Below are positions 1 to 11,113 of a stretch of 64,000 nucleotides of DNA, piece by piece. This DNA comes from Ziziphus jujuba (Eukaryota > Streptophyta > Magnoliopsida > Rosales > Rhamnaceae). The notes under the pieces were generated by a model that saw nothing but the letters and a program-made list of their open reading frames with translations, ran no database searches and was not told the origin of the DNA. Numbering within the stretch: the stretch's first letter is position 1; each line of letters opens with the position of its first letter. The stretch covers positions 7,006,001 to 7,070,000 of the forward strand of contig NC_083382.1 in NCBI RefSeq assembly GCF_031755915.1. The letters are read 5' to 3'. The position numbers and the translations under genes were made by a program.

Positions 1-296
1 TCGATTCCTATCATCTTAATCTTTTAGGATAGATTTATAAATTACCATGTATTTGATCTGCTTGTCTATCTGTATTGTATTCAAAAATTTTACTCCCATT
101 TATGGTAATTTATTGTTCTGCACATATAATACCTGCTTTACGTACTATTATTGTGAATCTAGATGTGAGGAGGGAACGTTAGTTTGTGCTTGTATTGAAT
201 TTCTTAACATGGAGCCACTATTTAATAGGTGCTTCTAGTAAAATTCCATGTTGATGATATGTTGGGATTCTATTTTATCTTTGTTTTTAGTAATGT

Positions 297-660
297 CAAC
301 AAGATGGAACGGGATCAATTTTTAAAATTTCATTTCCGTTCTTGTGGGGAATTTTTATCTTGTTTTCGTAGTTTTTTTTTTTTTTTTTTAAGAGGCAGAG
401 TGGGAACGGAAATTTTCCAATCAAGAACGGGACAGGCTGGTTTTCTCTGTTTATTTATTTATTTATTTATTATAATTTATATAACTATTTGTGAGAAATT
501 TATATAAAAAAAAAATTTTTGTATGAATAAAATGTAATAAAAATATAATAAAATATATCAAAATTTAAATTTATAATTATAATAAAATATATTTTTAAAA
601 AATACAATTGTTCAAATATATAAAATATAAAAAAAAAATAGACAAATACAGGTGGATTAG
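297..660 (+). repeat. Dispersed repeat, first copy
   Basis: The segment begins with a GC-richer part (aagatggaacgggatc, then tttccgttcttgtgggga) and continues into an A/T-only tail. The same order of blocks is found reverse-complemented at about 24830-25145, where the A/T tail around 520-620 is nearly identical. Two matching copies on opposite strands show a dispersed element. The alternating ggga/tcccc character resembles the decayed non-autonomous repeats common in dicots, but the class is not proven. Confidence 0.6.
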
Positions 661-863
661 GTTTTGATTTGATTTTTTATTCTCAAGCTCCGATCTGTTC
701 CCAATTTGGACCTTAATAATTTATTTCGAATCTATCCTGCAATCCTGATGTTTTTGGAAAAAAAATTATCCTGTTAGAGGTGGTGCATTACAGTTTTCAA
801 TGTGTGCCGGTAAATTTGATATTAGCATGTTATCAACACCACTGTATTATCTGATGTTATGTT

Positions 864-1009
864 GATGTCATCATGATAACATCAACAAGCCAAAAACCAC
901 ATGTCGTTTTCTTTTTCTTCTAGATGCCGCTGGTCTGATGTCATCATGATAACATCAACGAGCCAAAAACCTCGTGTCGTTTTGTTCTTTTTCTAGATGC
1001 AGCCGGTTT
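864..1009. repeat. 73-bp tandem duplication
   Basis: Two adjacent copies, 864-936 and 937-1009, both start gatgtcatcatgataacatc and end tagatgc(c/a)gc(t/c)ggt. They differ at only a few positions. A partial third start (ctgatgttatgttgatg) lies just upstream. Confidence 0.85.
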
Positions 1010-1588
1010 TGCGGGTAGGCCCATTTGCTGTGAAACATGTCCCGCAACCCAGTTTAGATCCGACTGGAAAATCCTTTTCTGATCACTATTTTCGGCCATT
1101 CCAGCGGTGGTCCGCTGGTTCGGTAACAGGCAAATGGAATCCATATCCAATTTTGATCAATTTCAGCCCAAAACCAATGAATAATCAATTTGTATACCAC
1201 TGGTTTTTAATGGATTACACAGTTTTTCTTTGTTATAGACCAAAAATTAAGGGTTTAAAATTGTTCCATTCCATACAAAAATATCATTTAATAAAAATTA
1301 AAAAAATTATAAATGAGTTAATGATTATGTCAAATCTTAATATTTATATATATCTAACAAGTAGTGCAGCCAGCTGCAAAATGTTGCCGTAATGATTTGT
1401 TTTGTTGAAAAATACAGAGATCATAATTGTTTGGGAAAACAGTAGAAACAGGGACTTAACCATTTAGTTGGCCAATTCAATTCCTCCACATTTCCTTTCT
1501 ATCAACCAATCCAATCCTTTCTGCATTTGGTATTAGAGCATCTCACACCCAAATATGAAGGCAGAGAGAGACAAATCCAAGTTCCAAG

Positions 1589-2278
1589 ATGAGTGAACTG
1601 CAGAAAAAGATCTGGAAGGGGTTTCTCAACGAAACCCAAAAGGAAAACCTGCAGCATGGAGACCACATCTATACGAGGACACGAGCCAATACCGAAGACC
1701 ACGGTAACCTTCCTCTTCTCCTCTTTTGAATTCATGCCTCACAGTACTTTGTTCTTCACAGACCCTTTTTTCTTTTTTTCTTTTTTTCTTTCTTATTGTT
1801 ATGAATTCTAAGAACAAAATCCAAAAATCTAAAATTAAAAACAACACAGAAAATTTATCGAGGTTCGATCGAAATTAACCTACGTCCTCGTCTGCTCCGG
1901 TGTGAAGTTTCTGCACTATAACCAGCTGCTCTCTGTTCTTTTTTATACCTGAAGAAGGCCATTCCTATTCAATCTGGTGTACTTTTCTTTTTAGGGATGG
2001 ACAAAATCTAATCCAATCCATTTTTAACGGTTTGGATTAGATTTTTATATCAATTGAATTGGATTGGGTTCAAAATATTATAAATTGCATGGATTGGATT
2101 AGTTATGGATTGAAAATATAAATCCAATCCAATTTAATTCAATTCAAATAATATATTATATAACTAAAAAATTATATATTTTTTTTTTATTTTTTTTATT
2201 TTTATATATTAATTTTAGTATATTTTTTTCATCTTTATATATTAATTTTTAAATTTTTTTTCCATTTTTATATATTGA

Positions 2279-2326
<48 letters not shown>

Positions 2327-2456
2327 TCTTTTACATTCCCAAATCTCAAATTTCAAATCAAATTGTAAGTTGTAACCCTAAACTAAACATTTACATTTGT
2401 TGCCACCCACCACCAATCCATCACCATCACCATAATATATATATATTTTTTACATC

Positions 2457-2493
<37 letters not shown>

Positions 2494-4401
2494 CTACATA
2501 TATTGTATCCAATTGTTACTTATATATATATATATATATATATAAATGTTTAAATATAATTTATTGCTAATTTTATTGTTTTGATTTTTGTAGAGCTTAC
2601 AGAATCAACTAAAATTAGTGAACCTGTCAACGTTGATTGACTTATGATTTAACAAAGTTTTAAGATTAAAAAAAAAAAGAATTATGCATTGATTCTTGAG
2701 TGAATGAATTTTGACGAATATATTATTTTACATTATTTGTTTTAACAATTTTAATTTGATTTTATAGAAGTGAGATGATGACATTAATGTTTGCTATTTA
2801 ATAAGCGCATGATGTGTGTTATTTGCTATATTTTCTTTTTTATTTTTCATTGTACACTATGTTGTATTATTCTAATTGTATTTTATGTTTAGATAATTAT
2901 AATTTATTATTTATATTTTATATTTGGAAAATTTTTTATTTGTATTATATATTTATAAATTAGTAAATTTCAAACCGATTAACCAATTCAAACTAAACCG
3001 ATCATAAATGGTTTGATTTGGTTTGGATTAAATATTTTAATGATTTGGTTTGAATTGTAAATTAGAAAAACTGATATGTATGAATCGGGTTGTATTTCGG
3101 TCTAAAATCAAACCAACCCAATACATGCCCATCCCTACTTCTTTTCCTTTAAAACGCACCGTTTTCTTTAAATGAAACAAAGCTTTTTTTGATATTCCAT
3201 CTTTGCTAAACGACACAACCTCAACCATGTTCATTAAAGATGCAAAAACGGCATAGCATTACTTAAATGAGCTTAGTCATTCTGCTGATGTGGCGATCTA
3301 ACAGAAATTCATAAACGATGTCGTTCTACCAAAAAAACCAGCAACCATCAAACTGCAGCTTCTACTCAGCTCCTACTCTTCTTTGTTCTGCACAATTTCA
3401 AACGAGCAAACACACTTTTACAGAAGTTTTTGAGGATTAAATTCTCACACTTATGAATGAGAATCTGAGTTCTTCACCAATATGAAATCTACTTAATAAT
3501 TTTCCTGATATATATGACTTCAGGAATATATTTGTATGATGAACGCGTGATCCACTTCATTCAAGGTCGACGAGGAGCAAGGTCTGACGATCATCATAGG
3601 ACATGTACAAAATGCAGTGACCATGATCGATCAAGTTTTCATGGTGTGGTCTCCTCCTGCGTAGATTGTTTCCTTTCTGGTGGAGATAATCTCTATCTCT
3701 TTGAATATGGTGTTAATCCAGCTCTTGTCCTCGCCAAATTCGGAGGAGGTACAACTATTGCACCTGATGATCCAGCTGAAGTTGTGCAGGACCGTGCATC
3801 TAGTTTCCGAAAGATTAATAGCAATGACTCCTGTAGCCACTACCGTTTCATAAAAAATGGTAAAGACTTTGCAATGTATTGCAAAACAGGCTTGGTAGTG
3901 ATAGACAACATAATTTTCAGCAGAAGTTGCCCAACTGCAGGAGTTTTCTGGGCTAGTATTGTCACTGGCTTTCTTTCTCTTCAGCAACTCACAGCTGCTA
4001 CTGTGGCAGCTACATGTTTTGTCTTATACTGCATTTATATATTTGGTTCTGATATCGGAGCCCGTCCTAATGTTATTAAAGTGGATCGAGTAGAGACATT
4101 GCCTGATGTTGATGAGAAGTTGTCTTCTGCTGCTTTGGGCTTCCGACCTATTCAATCCTTAATTGACCTGTTCATAGTATTGCTGATGACTCATTTCAAT
4201 ATTCAGTGGCTATTAAGAGTAGTAATGCGGTCTGAGACTCTTCAACTGCGGTCTGAGACTCCTCGAGGCGTCTGGATTCTAGCATGGATCATATATTACT
4301 ACTCAGCAATATTACAAAGAGTATTATCTTCTTCTTCTTCTTCATCATCATCATCATTATTATTATTATTATTATGTAAAAATAAAATAAATATTTGGTA
4401 A
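1589..4401 (+). CDS. LRAT/NC-domain protein, copy A (LEAD-SENSITIVE 1-like), catalytic Cys missing
   Basis: Two exons, 1589-1703 and 3524-4401, split by a phase-1 intron (gtaacc...ttcag); the joined frame is 330 aa. Exon 1 starts at an ATG and carries the family's GDHIYT signature. The splice rebuilds an HGIYLYDERVIHF block, equivalent to the H-G-I-Y-V-G of LRAT/NlpC-P60-like proteins. These enzymes are thiol acyltransferases using a His-His-Cys set. Here the usual N-C-E-(H/D)-F box reads NGKDFA, so the nucleophile Cys is a Gly; I infer a pseudoenzyme or a decaying gene. A hydrophobic segment follows (about residues 170-220). The C-terminus is unlike copy C: it runs through a repeated CGGTCTGAGACTC and then an in-frame Ser/Leu microsatellite before the stop. 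The intron carries a transposon-like insert. The C-terminal half is nearly identical to copy B. Confidence 0.75.
1994..3137. mobile_element. Non-autonomous TIR element inside the intron of LRAT copy A
   Basis: The segment opens with tagggatggacaaaatc and closes with catgcccatcccta, giving matching terminal inverted repeats TAGGGATGGRCA. The interior is A/T-rich with several (TA)n tracts and repeated ggattgg/aaccaatcc motifs near both ends. It has no coding capacity. Such ends are typical of hAT-like non-autonomous elements. The flanks are pyrimidine-rich on both sides (cttttctttt and cttcttttcc), so a target duplication is possible but not clean. Confidence 0.55.
4327..4374 (+). repeat. Compound coding microsatellite (TCT)n(TCA)n(TTA)n
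   Basis: Tandem tct, tca and tta triplets are read in frame as a Ser run followed by a Leu run at the C-terminus of LRAT copy A. The same tract in copy B (about 6776-6812) is shorter, so it has changed length since the duplication. Confidence 0.85.
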
Positions 4402-4420
4402 ATTAATTTAGTGATACTTA

Positions 4421-4615
4421 AGTCTTGTTTGTTATAACTTTTGAGAAGCTATTTTTGACTTTTAAAGCTCAAAAATTACTTCTAAAAATGTTTGGACAAT
4501 TTTTTGAAAATATTTCAGACCTCAAGGCTTCCAAGAGCTTTTAATAAAAGCCAATAGAAAATAGATTTTTAGCAAGTACTTTTGAAAAAAGCAAAAACTA
4601 TGCCAAATGAGGCTT
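4421..4615. mobile_element. MITE, about 195 bp, 3' of LRAT copy A
   Basis: Left end gtcttgtttgttataacttt and, reversed, right end gcctcatttggcatagtttt form imperfect terminal inverted repeats. The inside has no coding potential and contains further inverted segments (aagctattttt / aaaatagattt). A copy sits at the matching place in the duplicated unit (6861-7055). Confidence 0.6.
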
Positions 4616-4804
4616 TACTATAAAGTGTTTTTTTGTTTTTTTAATCATGTAAGTACTGTCTATGTTAAAATATGTAAGTGGACTACTAACAAAAGGGAAC
4701 AAATATACATTTCTTCAAAATGAAACACAAAATAGATGAACTATATATGATGAAATTTACTTTCTTTTTTATTTATGAAATAAAATTATTTACTAAGAAA
4801 TTAG

Positions 4805-6839
4805 AAGTTCAATATCCAGAGATTGTTTTCAAACAAGATCCATAAAAGGCAGCTGAAGCGTGGAGATCATATCTACACATGGAGGCACGAATCCTGGAGT
4901 ATCTATGCCCATCATGGTGATAATCTTCTTTATCTCCATATTTCTTTCTTCTTATGTTAAAATTATGGTATTTAACATGGATTCTTTATATGCATTGTTT
5001 CTTTACCATTGTGATTTTTATTATGACACCCAGCACCCAATTCTTTTAACTACATATCATTATCTTTTATCTAACTCAAGTACTTGAACCATGTTTGGCT
5101 TGTGATAGAGTTTCAAGAAATCCATTTACTAAACGAGTTTCCACAGAATTATTATTTCTTTCTAGTCTTTATTAGTAGTTGGAAATATTGAAAAGGATGG
5201 CCATTTAAACAATAATGTCAAACTAATTCCCGATAAAATGTGAAAAAACATCTATATATTTTGATGAAACCACTTTCATCTCAATTTTTTCAAATTAATT
5301 TGTCACAAATCAAACAGGGCTTTAAGAATCCACTTTAGTTCTTAAAGTTGTGGCTTAGTAAGTCGATAATCCTAAATTATTAGTCTTATTAAATTGAGGG
5401 GACAATTGAGATCAGCATTACATCATAATTTCGCAAAGAGCAACATTCTTTGTTACTTTGTTTGTTCTTTTTCTTTTTATTTCTTTAACTAGTACTTATT
5501 TTTCATGTTTATGCAAGGTTGCTTCTTGTGATTTATGTAACAATTTAAAAAAAAAAAAAAAAGGTCAATAGCGGTCATTTGCTTTGCTGATATTTTCTAT
5601 GTTTGTTGTGTCGAAATAATTTTTTGATGATTCTGTAAGATGGGTTTTTGAGCTTTTATAGAGATATATAATGAGTGTTTGATTCTCATTTTCAGAGAGA
5701 GAGAGAGAGACGTGGGTGGTGGTGAATGTGAAAATGTGAATTAGAGCAACACTTCAATCAATCGAAAGCAATCGGCTTTCATTGGTGACCTTCACACCAG
5801 TAGGCACAGCCATTGCCGGCCAGAGTTCATTTTAAGAAAAAATTTAAAACTTTAAATTTCATTTTATATATATATATATATATATATAAGAGAAAAATTA
5901 GTAAGGGTTTGTTTTGCATTGCAAGTAGAATTTCCCTTTACTTAATAATTTTCCTGATATATATGACTTCAGGAATATATTTGGATGATGAACACGTGAT
6001 CCACTTCGCTCAAGGTCGACGAGGATCAGGGTTAGATGATCATCATAGTAGATGTCCAAAATGCAGTGACCATGATCAACCAAGTTTTCATGGTGTGGTC
6101 TCTTCCTACATAGATTGTTTCCTTTCTGGTGGAGATCTCTATCTCTTTGAATATGGTGTTAATCCAGCTCTCGTCCTCGCCAGACTCGGAGTAGGTAAAA
6201 CTATTGCACCTGCTGATCCAGCTAAAGTTGTGCAGAACCGTGCATCTAGCTTCCTACTGATTAATAGCAATGACTCCTCTAGCTACTACCGTTTCATAAA
6301 AAATGGTAAACACTTTGCAATGTATTGCAAAACAGGCTTGATAGATAGTGATAGATAACATAAATTTCAGCAGAAGTTGGCAAACTGCAGGATTTTTCGT
6401 GCCTATTATTGTCACTGGCTTTCTTTCTTGTTAGCCACTCACAGCTGCTACTGTGGCAGCTACATGTGTTGGCTCATGCTGTACTTATATATTTGGTTCT
6501 GATATTGGAGCCCGTCCTAATGTCATTAAAGTGGATCGAGTAGAGACATTGCCTGATGTTGATGAGAAGTTGTCTTCTGCTGCTTCGGGCTTCCGACCTA
6601 TTCAATCCTTAATTGACCTGTTCATAGTATTGCTGATGACTCATTTCAATATTCAGTGGCTATTAAGAGTAGTAATGCGGTCTGAGACTCTTCAACTGCG
6701 GTCTGAGACTCCTCGAGGCGTCTGGATTCTAGCATGGATCATATATTACTACTCAGCAATATTACAAAGAGTATTATCTTCTTCTTCTTCATCATCATCA
6801 TCATTATTATTATGTAAAAATAAAATAAATATTTGGTAA
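4805..6839 (+). pseudogene. LRAT/NC-domain gene copy B, frameshifted
   Basis: Exon 1 ends at 4916 and exon 2 starts at 5973, with a phase-1 junction that rebuilds the HHG-IYLDDEHVIHF block. Exon 1 encodes a good family start (KRGDHIYTWR...YAHH), but its frame opens only at a TAG at 4802-4804 and contains no ATG. In exon 2 a 4-base insertion after the CKTGL codons (about 6343) shifts the frame and ends it at 6356-6358. Even with that shift ignored, a TAG at about 6434 interrupts the original frame. The downstream part 6453-6839 is otherwise open and almost identical to copy A. The catalytic box reads NGKHFA, again without Cys. At least two lesions plus a missing start codon support a pseudogene. 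Confidence 0.75.
5088..5321. mobile_element. MITE, about 235 bp, in the intron of LRAT copy B
   Basis: The left end ccatgtttggcttgtgatag pairs with the reversed right end gccctgtttgatttgtgaca, an imperfect TIR. It is AT-rich and non-coding. The duplicated copy is at 7529-7769 in the intron of copy C. Confidence 0.55.
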
Positions 6840-6860
6840 ATAAATTTAGTGATACTTAAA

Positions 6861-7055
6861 TCTTGTTTGTTATAACTTTTGAGAAGCTATTTTTGGCTTT
6901 TAAAGCTCAAAAATTACTTCTAAAAATGTTTGGACAATTTTTTGAAAATATTTCAGACCTCAAGGCTTCCAAGAACTTTTAATAAAAGCCAATAGAAAAT
7001 AGATTTTTAGCAAGCACTTTTGGAAAAAGCAAAAACTATGCCAAATGAGGCTTTA
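6861..7055. mobile_element. Second copy of the 195-bp MITE
   Basis: Same ends and interior as 4421-4615 with a few substitutions. It was carried along by the segmental duplication, so it does not mark an independent insertion. Confidence 0.6.
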
Positions 7056-7243
7056 CCATAAAGGTGTTTTTTTGTTTTTTTAATCATGTAAGTATTGTTT
7101 ATGTTAAAATATGTAAGTGGACTACTAACAAAAGGGAACAAATATACATTTCTTCAAAATGAAACAAAATAGATGAACTATATATATGATGAAATTTACA
7201 CGCTTTTTTATTTATGAAATAAAATTATTTACTAAGAAATTAG

Positions 7244-8377
7244 AAGTTCAATATCCAGAGATTGTTTTCGAACAAGATCCATAAAAAGCAGCTGAAGCGT
7301 GGAGATCATATCTACACATGGAGGCGCGAATCCTGGAGTATCTATGCCCATCATGGTGATAATCTTCTTTATCTCCATAATTTTTTCTTCTTATGTTAAA
7401 ATTATGGTATTTAACATGGATTCTAACTTATGTATTGTTTCTTTACTGTTGTGATTTTTATTTTGACACCCAGCACCCAATTCTTTTAACTATATATCAT
7501 TATCTTTTATCTAACTCAAGTACTTGAACCATGTTTGGCTTGTGATAAAGTTTCAAGAAATGCATTTACTAAATGAGTTTCACGGAATTATTATTTCTTT
7601 ATAGTCTTTATTAGTAGTTGGAAATATTGAAAAGGAGGGTAACCCTGCCATTTAAACAAATATGTCAAACTAATTCCCAATAAAATGTGAAAAAACATAT
7701 ATATATTTTGATGAAACCACTTTCATCTCAATTTTTTCAAATTAATTTATCACAAACCAAACAGGGCCTTAAGAATCCGCTTTAGTTTTTAAAGTTGTTG
7801 CTTAGTAAGTTGACAATCTTAAATTATAAGTCTTATTAAATTCAGGGGACAACTAAGCATTACATCATAATTTGGCAGAGAACTACATTCTTTGTTACTT
7901 TGTTTGTTCTTTTTCTTTTTATTTCTTTAACTAGTGCTTATTTTTCATATTTATGCAAGGTTGCTTATTGTGATTTATATAACAATTTTAAAAAAAATGT
8001 CACTAGCGGTCATTTGCTTTGCTGATATTTTCTATGTTTGTTGTGTCATGTATAATGTATATAGCTCGGTTGAATACTACGCCCTCTGAATGGCTTTTTT
8101 TGACAATCTCGGTTCTAACATCTTCCTTTTATTTCTCTTTCCATTATTGAAAAGAAGAGGGTCAAGAAAAAGAAAAAAAAAAAAAACTGTTTTTGTCTGT
8201 ACATATAATTTGAGTAATTGACTGTCTCTGTTTCACTTGTGTCCATGATTGCATGAGAAACCTCTAAGTTAGTGGAGGAATATTATGTAGTTTTGAACTT
8301 TATTGAATGAGAAATCTGCCTATTGTTTGAAGCATAGAATTGCTTTTAGATAGTTAATTAGGATTAGGTAATTAATT

Positions 8378-8418
<41 letters not shown>

Positions 8419-9640
8419 ATTTTTACTTGCATATATGCTGTCTTTTCCCTGAAGCAGCTATTTCCTTCCCCTCAATTGTAGGAAGTGCTTGAACAGAATC
8501 TGATGGAATATTTGACAAGTTCTTTAATTAGAAACCAGACTGCTTAACCAAGTCTGGGAAAAAAATGTTTATTGTACATCTAGGCTAAATAAGCAAAGTT
8601 TATGGTCATATATATCTTTTCAATATCTCTATTTGTAATTCAGCAATATAAATACAATGATCGACATATGTGTACAGATATATATATCCAAACAACTTAA
8701 GCTTTTGGAAGAGTGATAATAAATTTAATTAACACTATTTTAAGAAGATTTTAACTTATACATTAGTTTAATCTCTTTCACTTTGTGACAAACCATGTTT
8801 ATGATAGTGATAGGATAGGAATCCTGATTCGTTCTCTTATAGTATAAAAATTATACAATCATGACCACATCCACATATACTAACTTTATAAAATTATATA
8901 TGTCTTGATGAATTGGCCACCATGGGGTTAGCTTATTCTGTCTTGCCATTCATGTGACTTGGCCAGGCATATATGTCGGTTACGGGAAAGTGATCCACCT
9001 CATTCGTGGAGGAGACTATATTTTACCGAGCTCAGCTTCATCAGACATTTGCACAAAGACTAGCTCCTCCACCGCCAGTAATCAAGAAAAGAAAACTCGT
9101 GTGGAATGTTGCAGCCTAGATAGTTTTCTTGATGGTGGTGAACTCTATCTCTACAAATATGGTGTTAGTCTTGCTTTCTTTACCGGCAAACCTCGAGGTG
9201 GTACTTGTATCCTTGGCTCTACTGATCCGCCTGAAACTGTCGTGTACCGTATCCGCCGGGAGCTGAACAATGTTTCTGGAGCTGGTGCCTACAACCTTTT
9301 AAACCGCAACTGTGAGGACTTTGCAATATATTGCAAAACAGGGTTGCCTTCGAGACAAGGAATTTTTAACCTTGGCAGGAATGGGCAGATAGCATCTTAC
9401 TTTGGTGCGTTTTTTGCTATCATCTTTTTCACATTTGCATTCGTGACTAGCAATCCTATTGATGTGGCAGCTACGGTTTATTTCATCCACTCTTGTTTTA
9501 GAGCTGCTCTTGATGCTACACATTGTGGTAAAGCTTATAAAGTTCGACTTAAGACATTGCCATCTTGGATACGTCGTGGTCGTTTTCCGGTAATGCCTCA
9601 ATTCATGTCTTTTGGCAGAGACAACATTTTGAGACTCTGA
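7244..9640 (+). CDS. LRAT/NC-domain protein, copy C, catalytic residues conserved, start codon not seen
   Basis: Exon 1 open frame 7244-7355 and exon 2 8967-9640 join at a phase-1 intron (gtgata...gccag) to give up to 261 codons, close to the usual length of plant NC-domain proteins. Visible motifs are KRGDHIYTW, then YAHHGIYVGYGKVIHL across the junction, and NCEDFAIYCKTG, which keeps the nucleophile Cys missing in copies A and B. A hydrophobic stretch (IASYFGAFFAIIFFTFAF) follows and may anchor the protein to a membrane. The family acts as thiol acyltransferase-like proteins; in plants it includes LEAD-SENSITIVE 1, whose substrate I cannot state. Exon 1 has no in-frame ATG after the TAG at 7241-7243. 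Either a short upstream exon splices at caatatccag (ends 7258) or the start was lost. Exon 2 differs from A and B, so this gene is a hybrid of a duplicated 5' part and an older 3' part. Confidence 0.65.
7529..7769. mobile_element. Second copy of the 235-bp MITE
   Basis: Counterpart of 5088-5321 within the duplicated segment, now in the intron of LRAT copy C. It carries a short extra piece (gggtaaccctg) near 7640. Confidence 0.5.
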
Positions 9641-10371
9641 AAGAAAATCAAAGCAAGTAAAATCGTGGATTAATTTATGATTTAAGTAAGGATTTATATG
9701 GGGTTATTGATTGAGTTTTATTTTTAATGAATGATATTTGCTGTTTTGGAAGTTAAAACATATAAACTTAAAAATTTTGTAGTGATATAGTTTGCAGGTA
9801 TTTATTCTAAACAAGGTCCGTCCTGGGATTTTGGGCACGTACCTTAAGCCTATTTTATAGGTTTAGTTTTTTCTATTAATATTTTAAATAAATAGTAAAT
9901 ATAAAGATCAAAAACAAACATTTTTATTAAAGAAAAAGGATTTAAAATTACATGCTAAAATACTTTTACTACTTACTAAAAGCTCGATTAAAATTTATTC
10001 ATTTACCATTTTTAAATGCAAAATTAGTAATTAAAGTACTCAATCGAATTGTTGTAATCCATTTGAATAATAAGAAATTAGAAGAGTGAGAGTTTCTTTG
10101 TGACCAAATATTGTAGCTTTGTTGAAGGCAAAAAAAGAAGAAAAAAAAAAAGAAAAAGATAATTATGGTTTGAAAAATTACAATACCATTTTAAACATAT
10201 TGATTATTAGTTAATAGGAAAAACTTAAAATAATAAAAAGGGGTCCATCTTGTTATTATTTTTACTAGATAATTTAATATTTCAATTTTTTAAACTATTT
10301 TCAATTTTTTAATAAAATTAAAAAATTAAAATATTAGGAGACCTAACCAAATCGAGGCCTTTTACCATTGG
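9641..10371. other. Intergenic, decayed repeat
   Basis: 3' flank of LRAT copy C, then from about 9815 a segment starting ggtccgtcctgggattttgg and ending near gaggcctttta. Such gggccgtcc/ggcct boundaries are seen in common dicot non-autonomous repeats. The interior is A/T-rich, and no coding sequence is visible. Confidence 0.4.
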
Positions 10372-11113
10372 GTTTTTTTTGAAAAATAACCACCATAGAA
10401 GTCTAAAATTGATAAATAACAAAAACTTTAATTTTATTGAATAATAGCCATCATTTTACATTTTCGTACCAAAATGCCTTTATTGACCAAATTGATAAAC
10501 AATAAAATTAAAAGGCTTTTTGTTTATTCTTTTTACATTTGCAAAAAGGTTTTTCTGAAACCTCGCCGTTCTTCTTTAGCCACCAGTCCCTTTCATCCCT
10601 AAAAAACCATAAAGACAATGGAGGAAAAGGAAAAACGGCTTCAAAAAATCAAAAACCATAGAAAGCTACCAAGAAGTAAACACAGGATAGCAATTAAAAG
10701 GTGGTCGGTCGCCATTTACCATGTTTCTTTCTTTCATTTTCTTTCACCATAGTTGCTGATCTGCTGGGCCCTAATCAGATGCAGAAAATATTACTGATAG
10801 AGGGAGAGACAGAGCCTCAAGAAAAAAAAATGGAGATTGAAATGGTAAATTATGATTTACTTGTCTTTCTTTTTTGCCTATTGAATTAGTAATTTCTAAC
10901 TCTTTCATTTCGTTTTTTTAATAGATTTTAAATTTTTTTTATTGTAAATTCATTATTTTGCTTTTTTGATAGTTTATTTGATTTTGAGAATAATATTGTC
11001 TAAGTGCTAAAAGATTTTATTTTATTTTCTTTCGACTGAGTATGTGTATTGAAAAGGGCTAATTGGGGCCGATTTGTCTGTATTGTGCACTCTTCCTGCA
11101 GCAGGTTATCAAC
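10372..11113. other. Left arm of the MULE
   Basis: Holds the left terminal inverted repeat (about 10372-10560) and then a short ATG-initiated frame at 10618 beginning MEEKEKRLQKIKN, basic and unrecognised, followed by GAAATG|GTAAAT, which could be a splice donor near 10843. This may be the 5' part of the element's second gene, interrupted by the LTR insertion. Confidence 0.35.

Larger units (their letters stand above)
1..1588. other. 5' flank of the LRAT cluster, no gene seen
   Basis: AT-rich sequence without a recognisable gene. It holds a decayed dispersed repeat (about 297-660) and a 73-bp tandem duplication (864-1009), both listed separately. The last 150 bases before 1589 would be the promoter and leader of LRAT copy A. 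An open frame at 997-1392 resembles no family I know and starts inside the tandem repeat, so it is not called. Confidence 0.6.
3490..8047 (+). repeat. 2.1-kb segmental tandem duplication
   Basis: Segment 3490-5612 is repeated as 5939-8047. The unit starts just before the exon-2 acceptor (acttaataattttcctgat) and ends inside the next gene's intron (tttctatgtttgttgtgtc). It therefore contains exon 2, the intergenic MITEs, the next exon 1 and part of its intron. Identity is high by eye. Differences include small indels, among them a shorter Ser/Leu microsatellite and a frameshift in the second unit. Confidence 0.85.

Noticed and set aside
997..1392. 131-codon open frame on the + strand
   Set aside because: It starts inside the 73-bp tandem repeat, has no recognisable domain, and degenerates into A/T-rich codons. 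It is likely chance.
9299..9601. 100-codon - strand frame
   Set aside because: Antisense to exon 2 of LRAT copy C, whose + strand frame has the conserved NCEDFA box.
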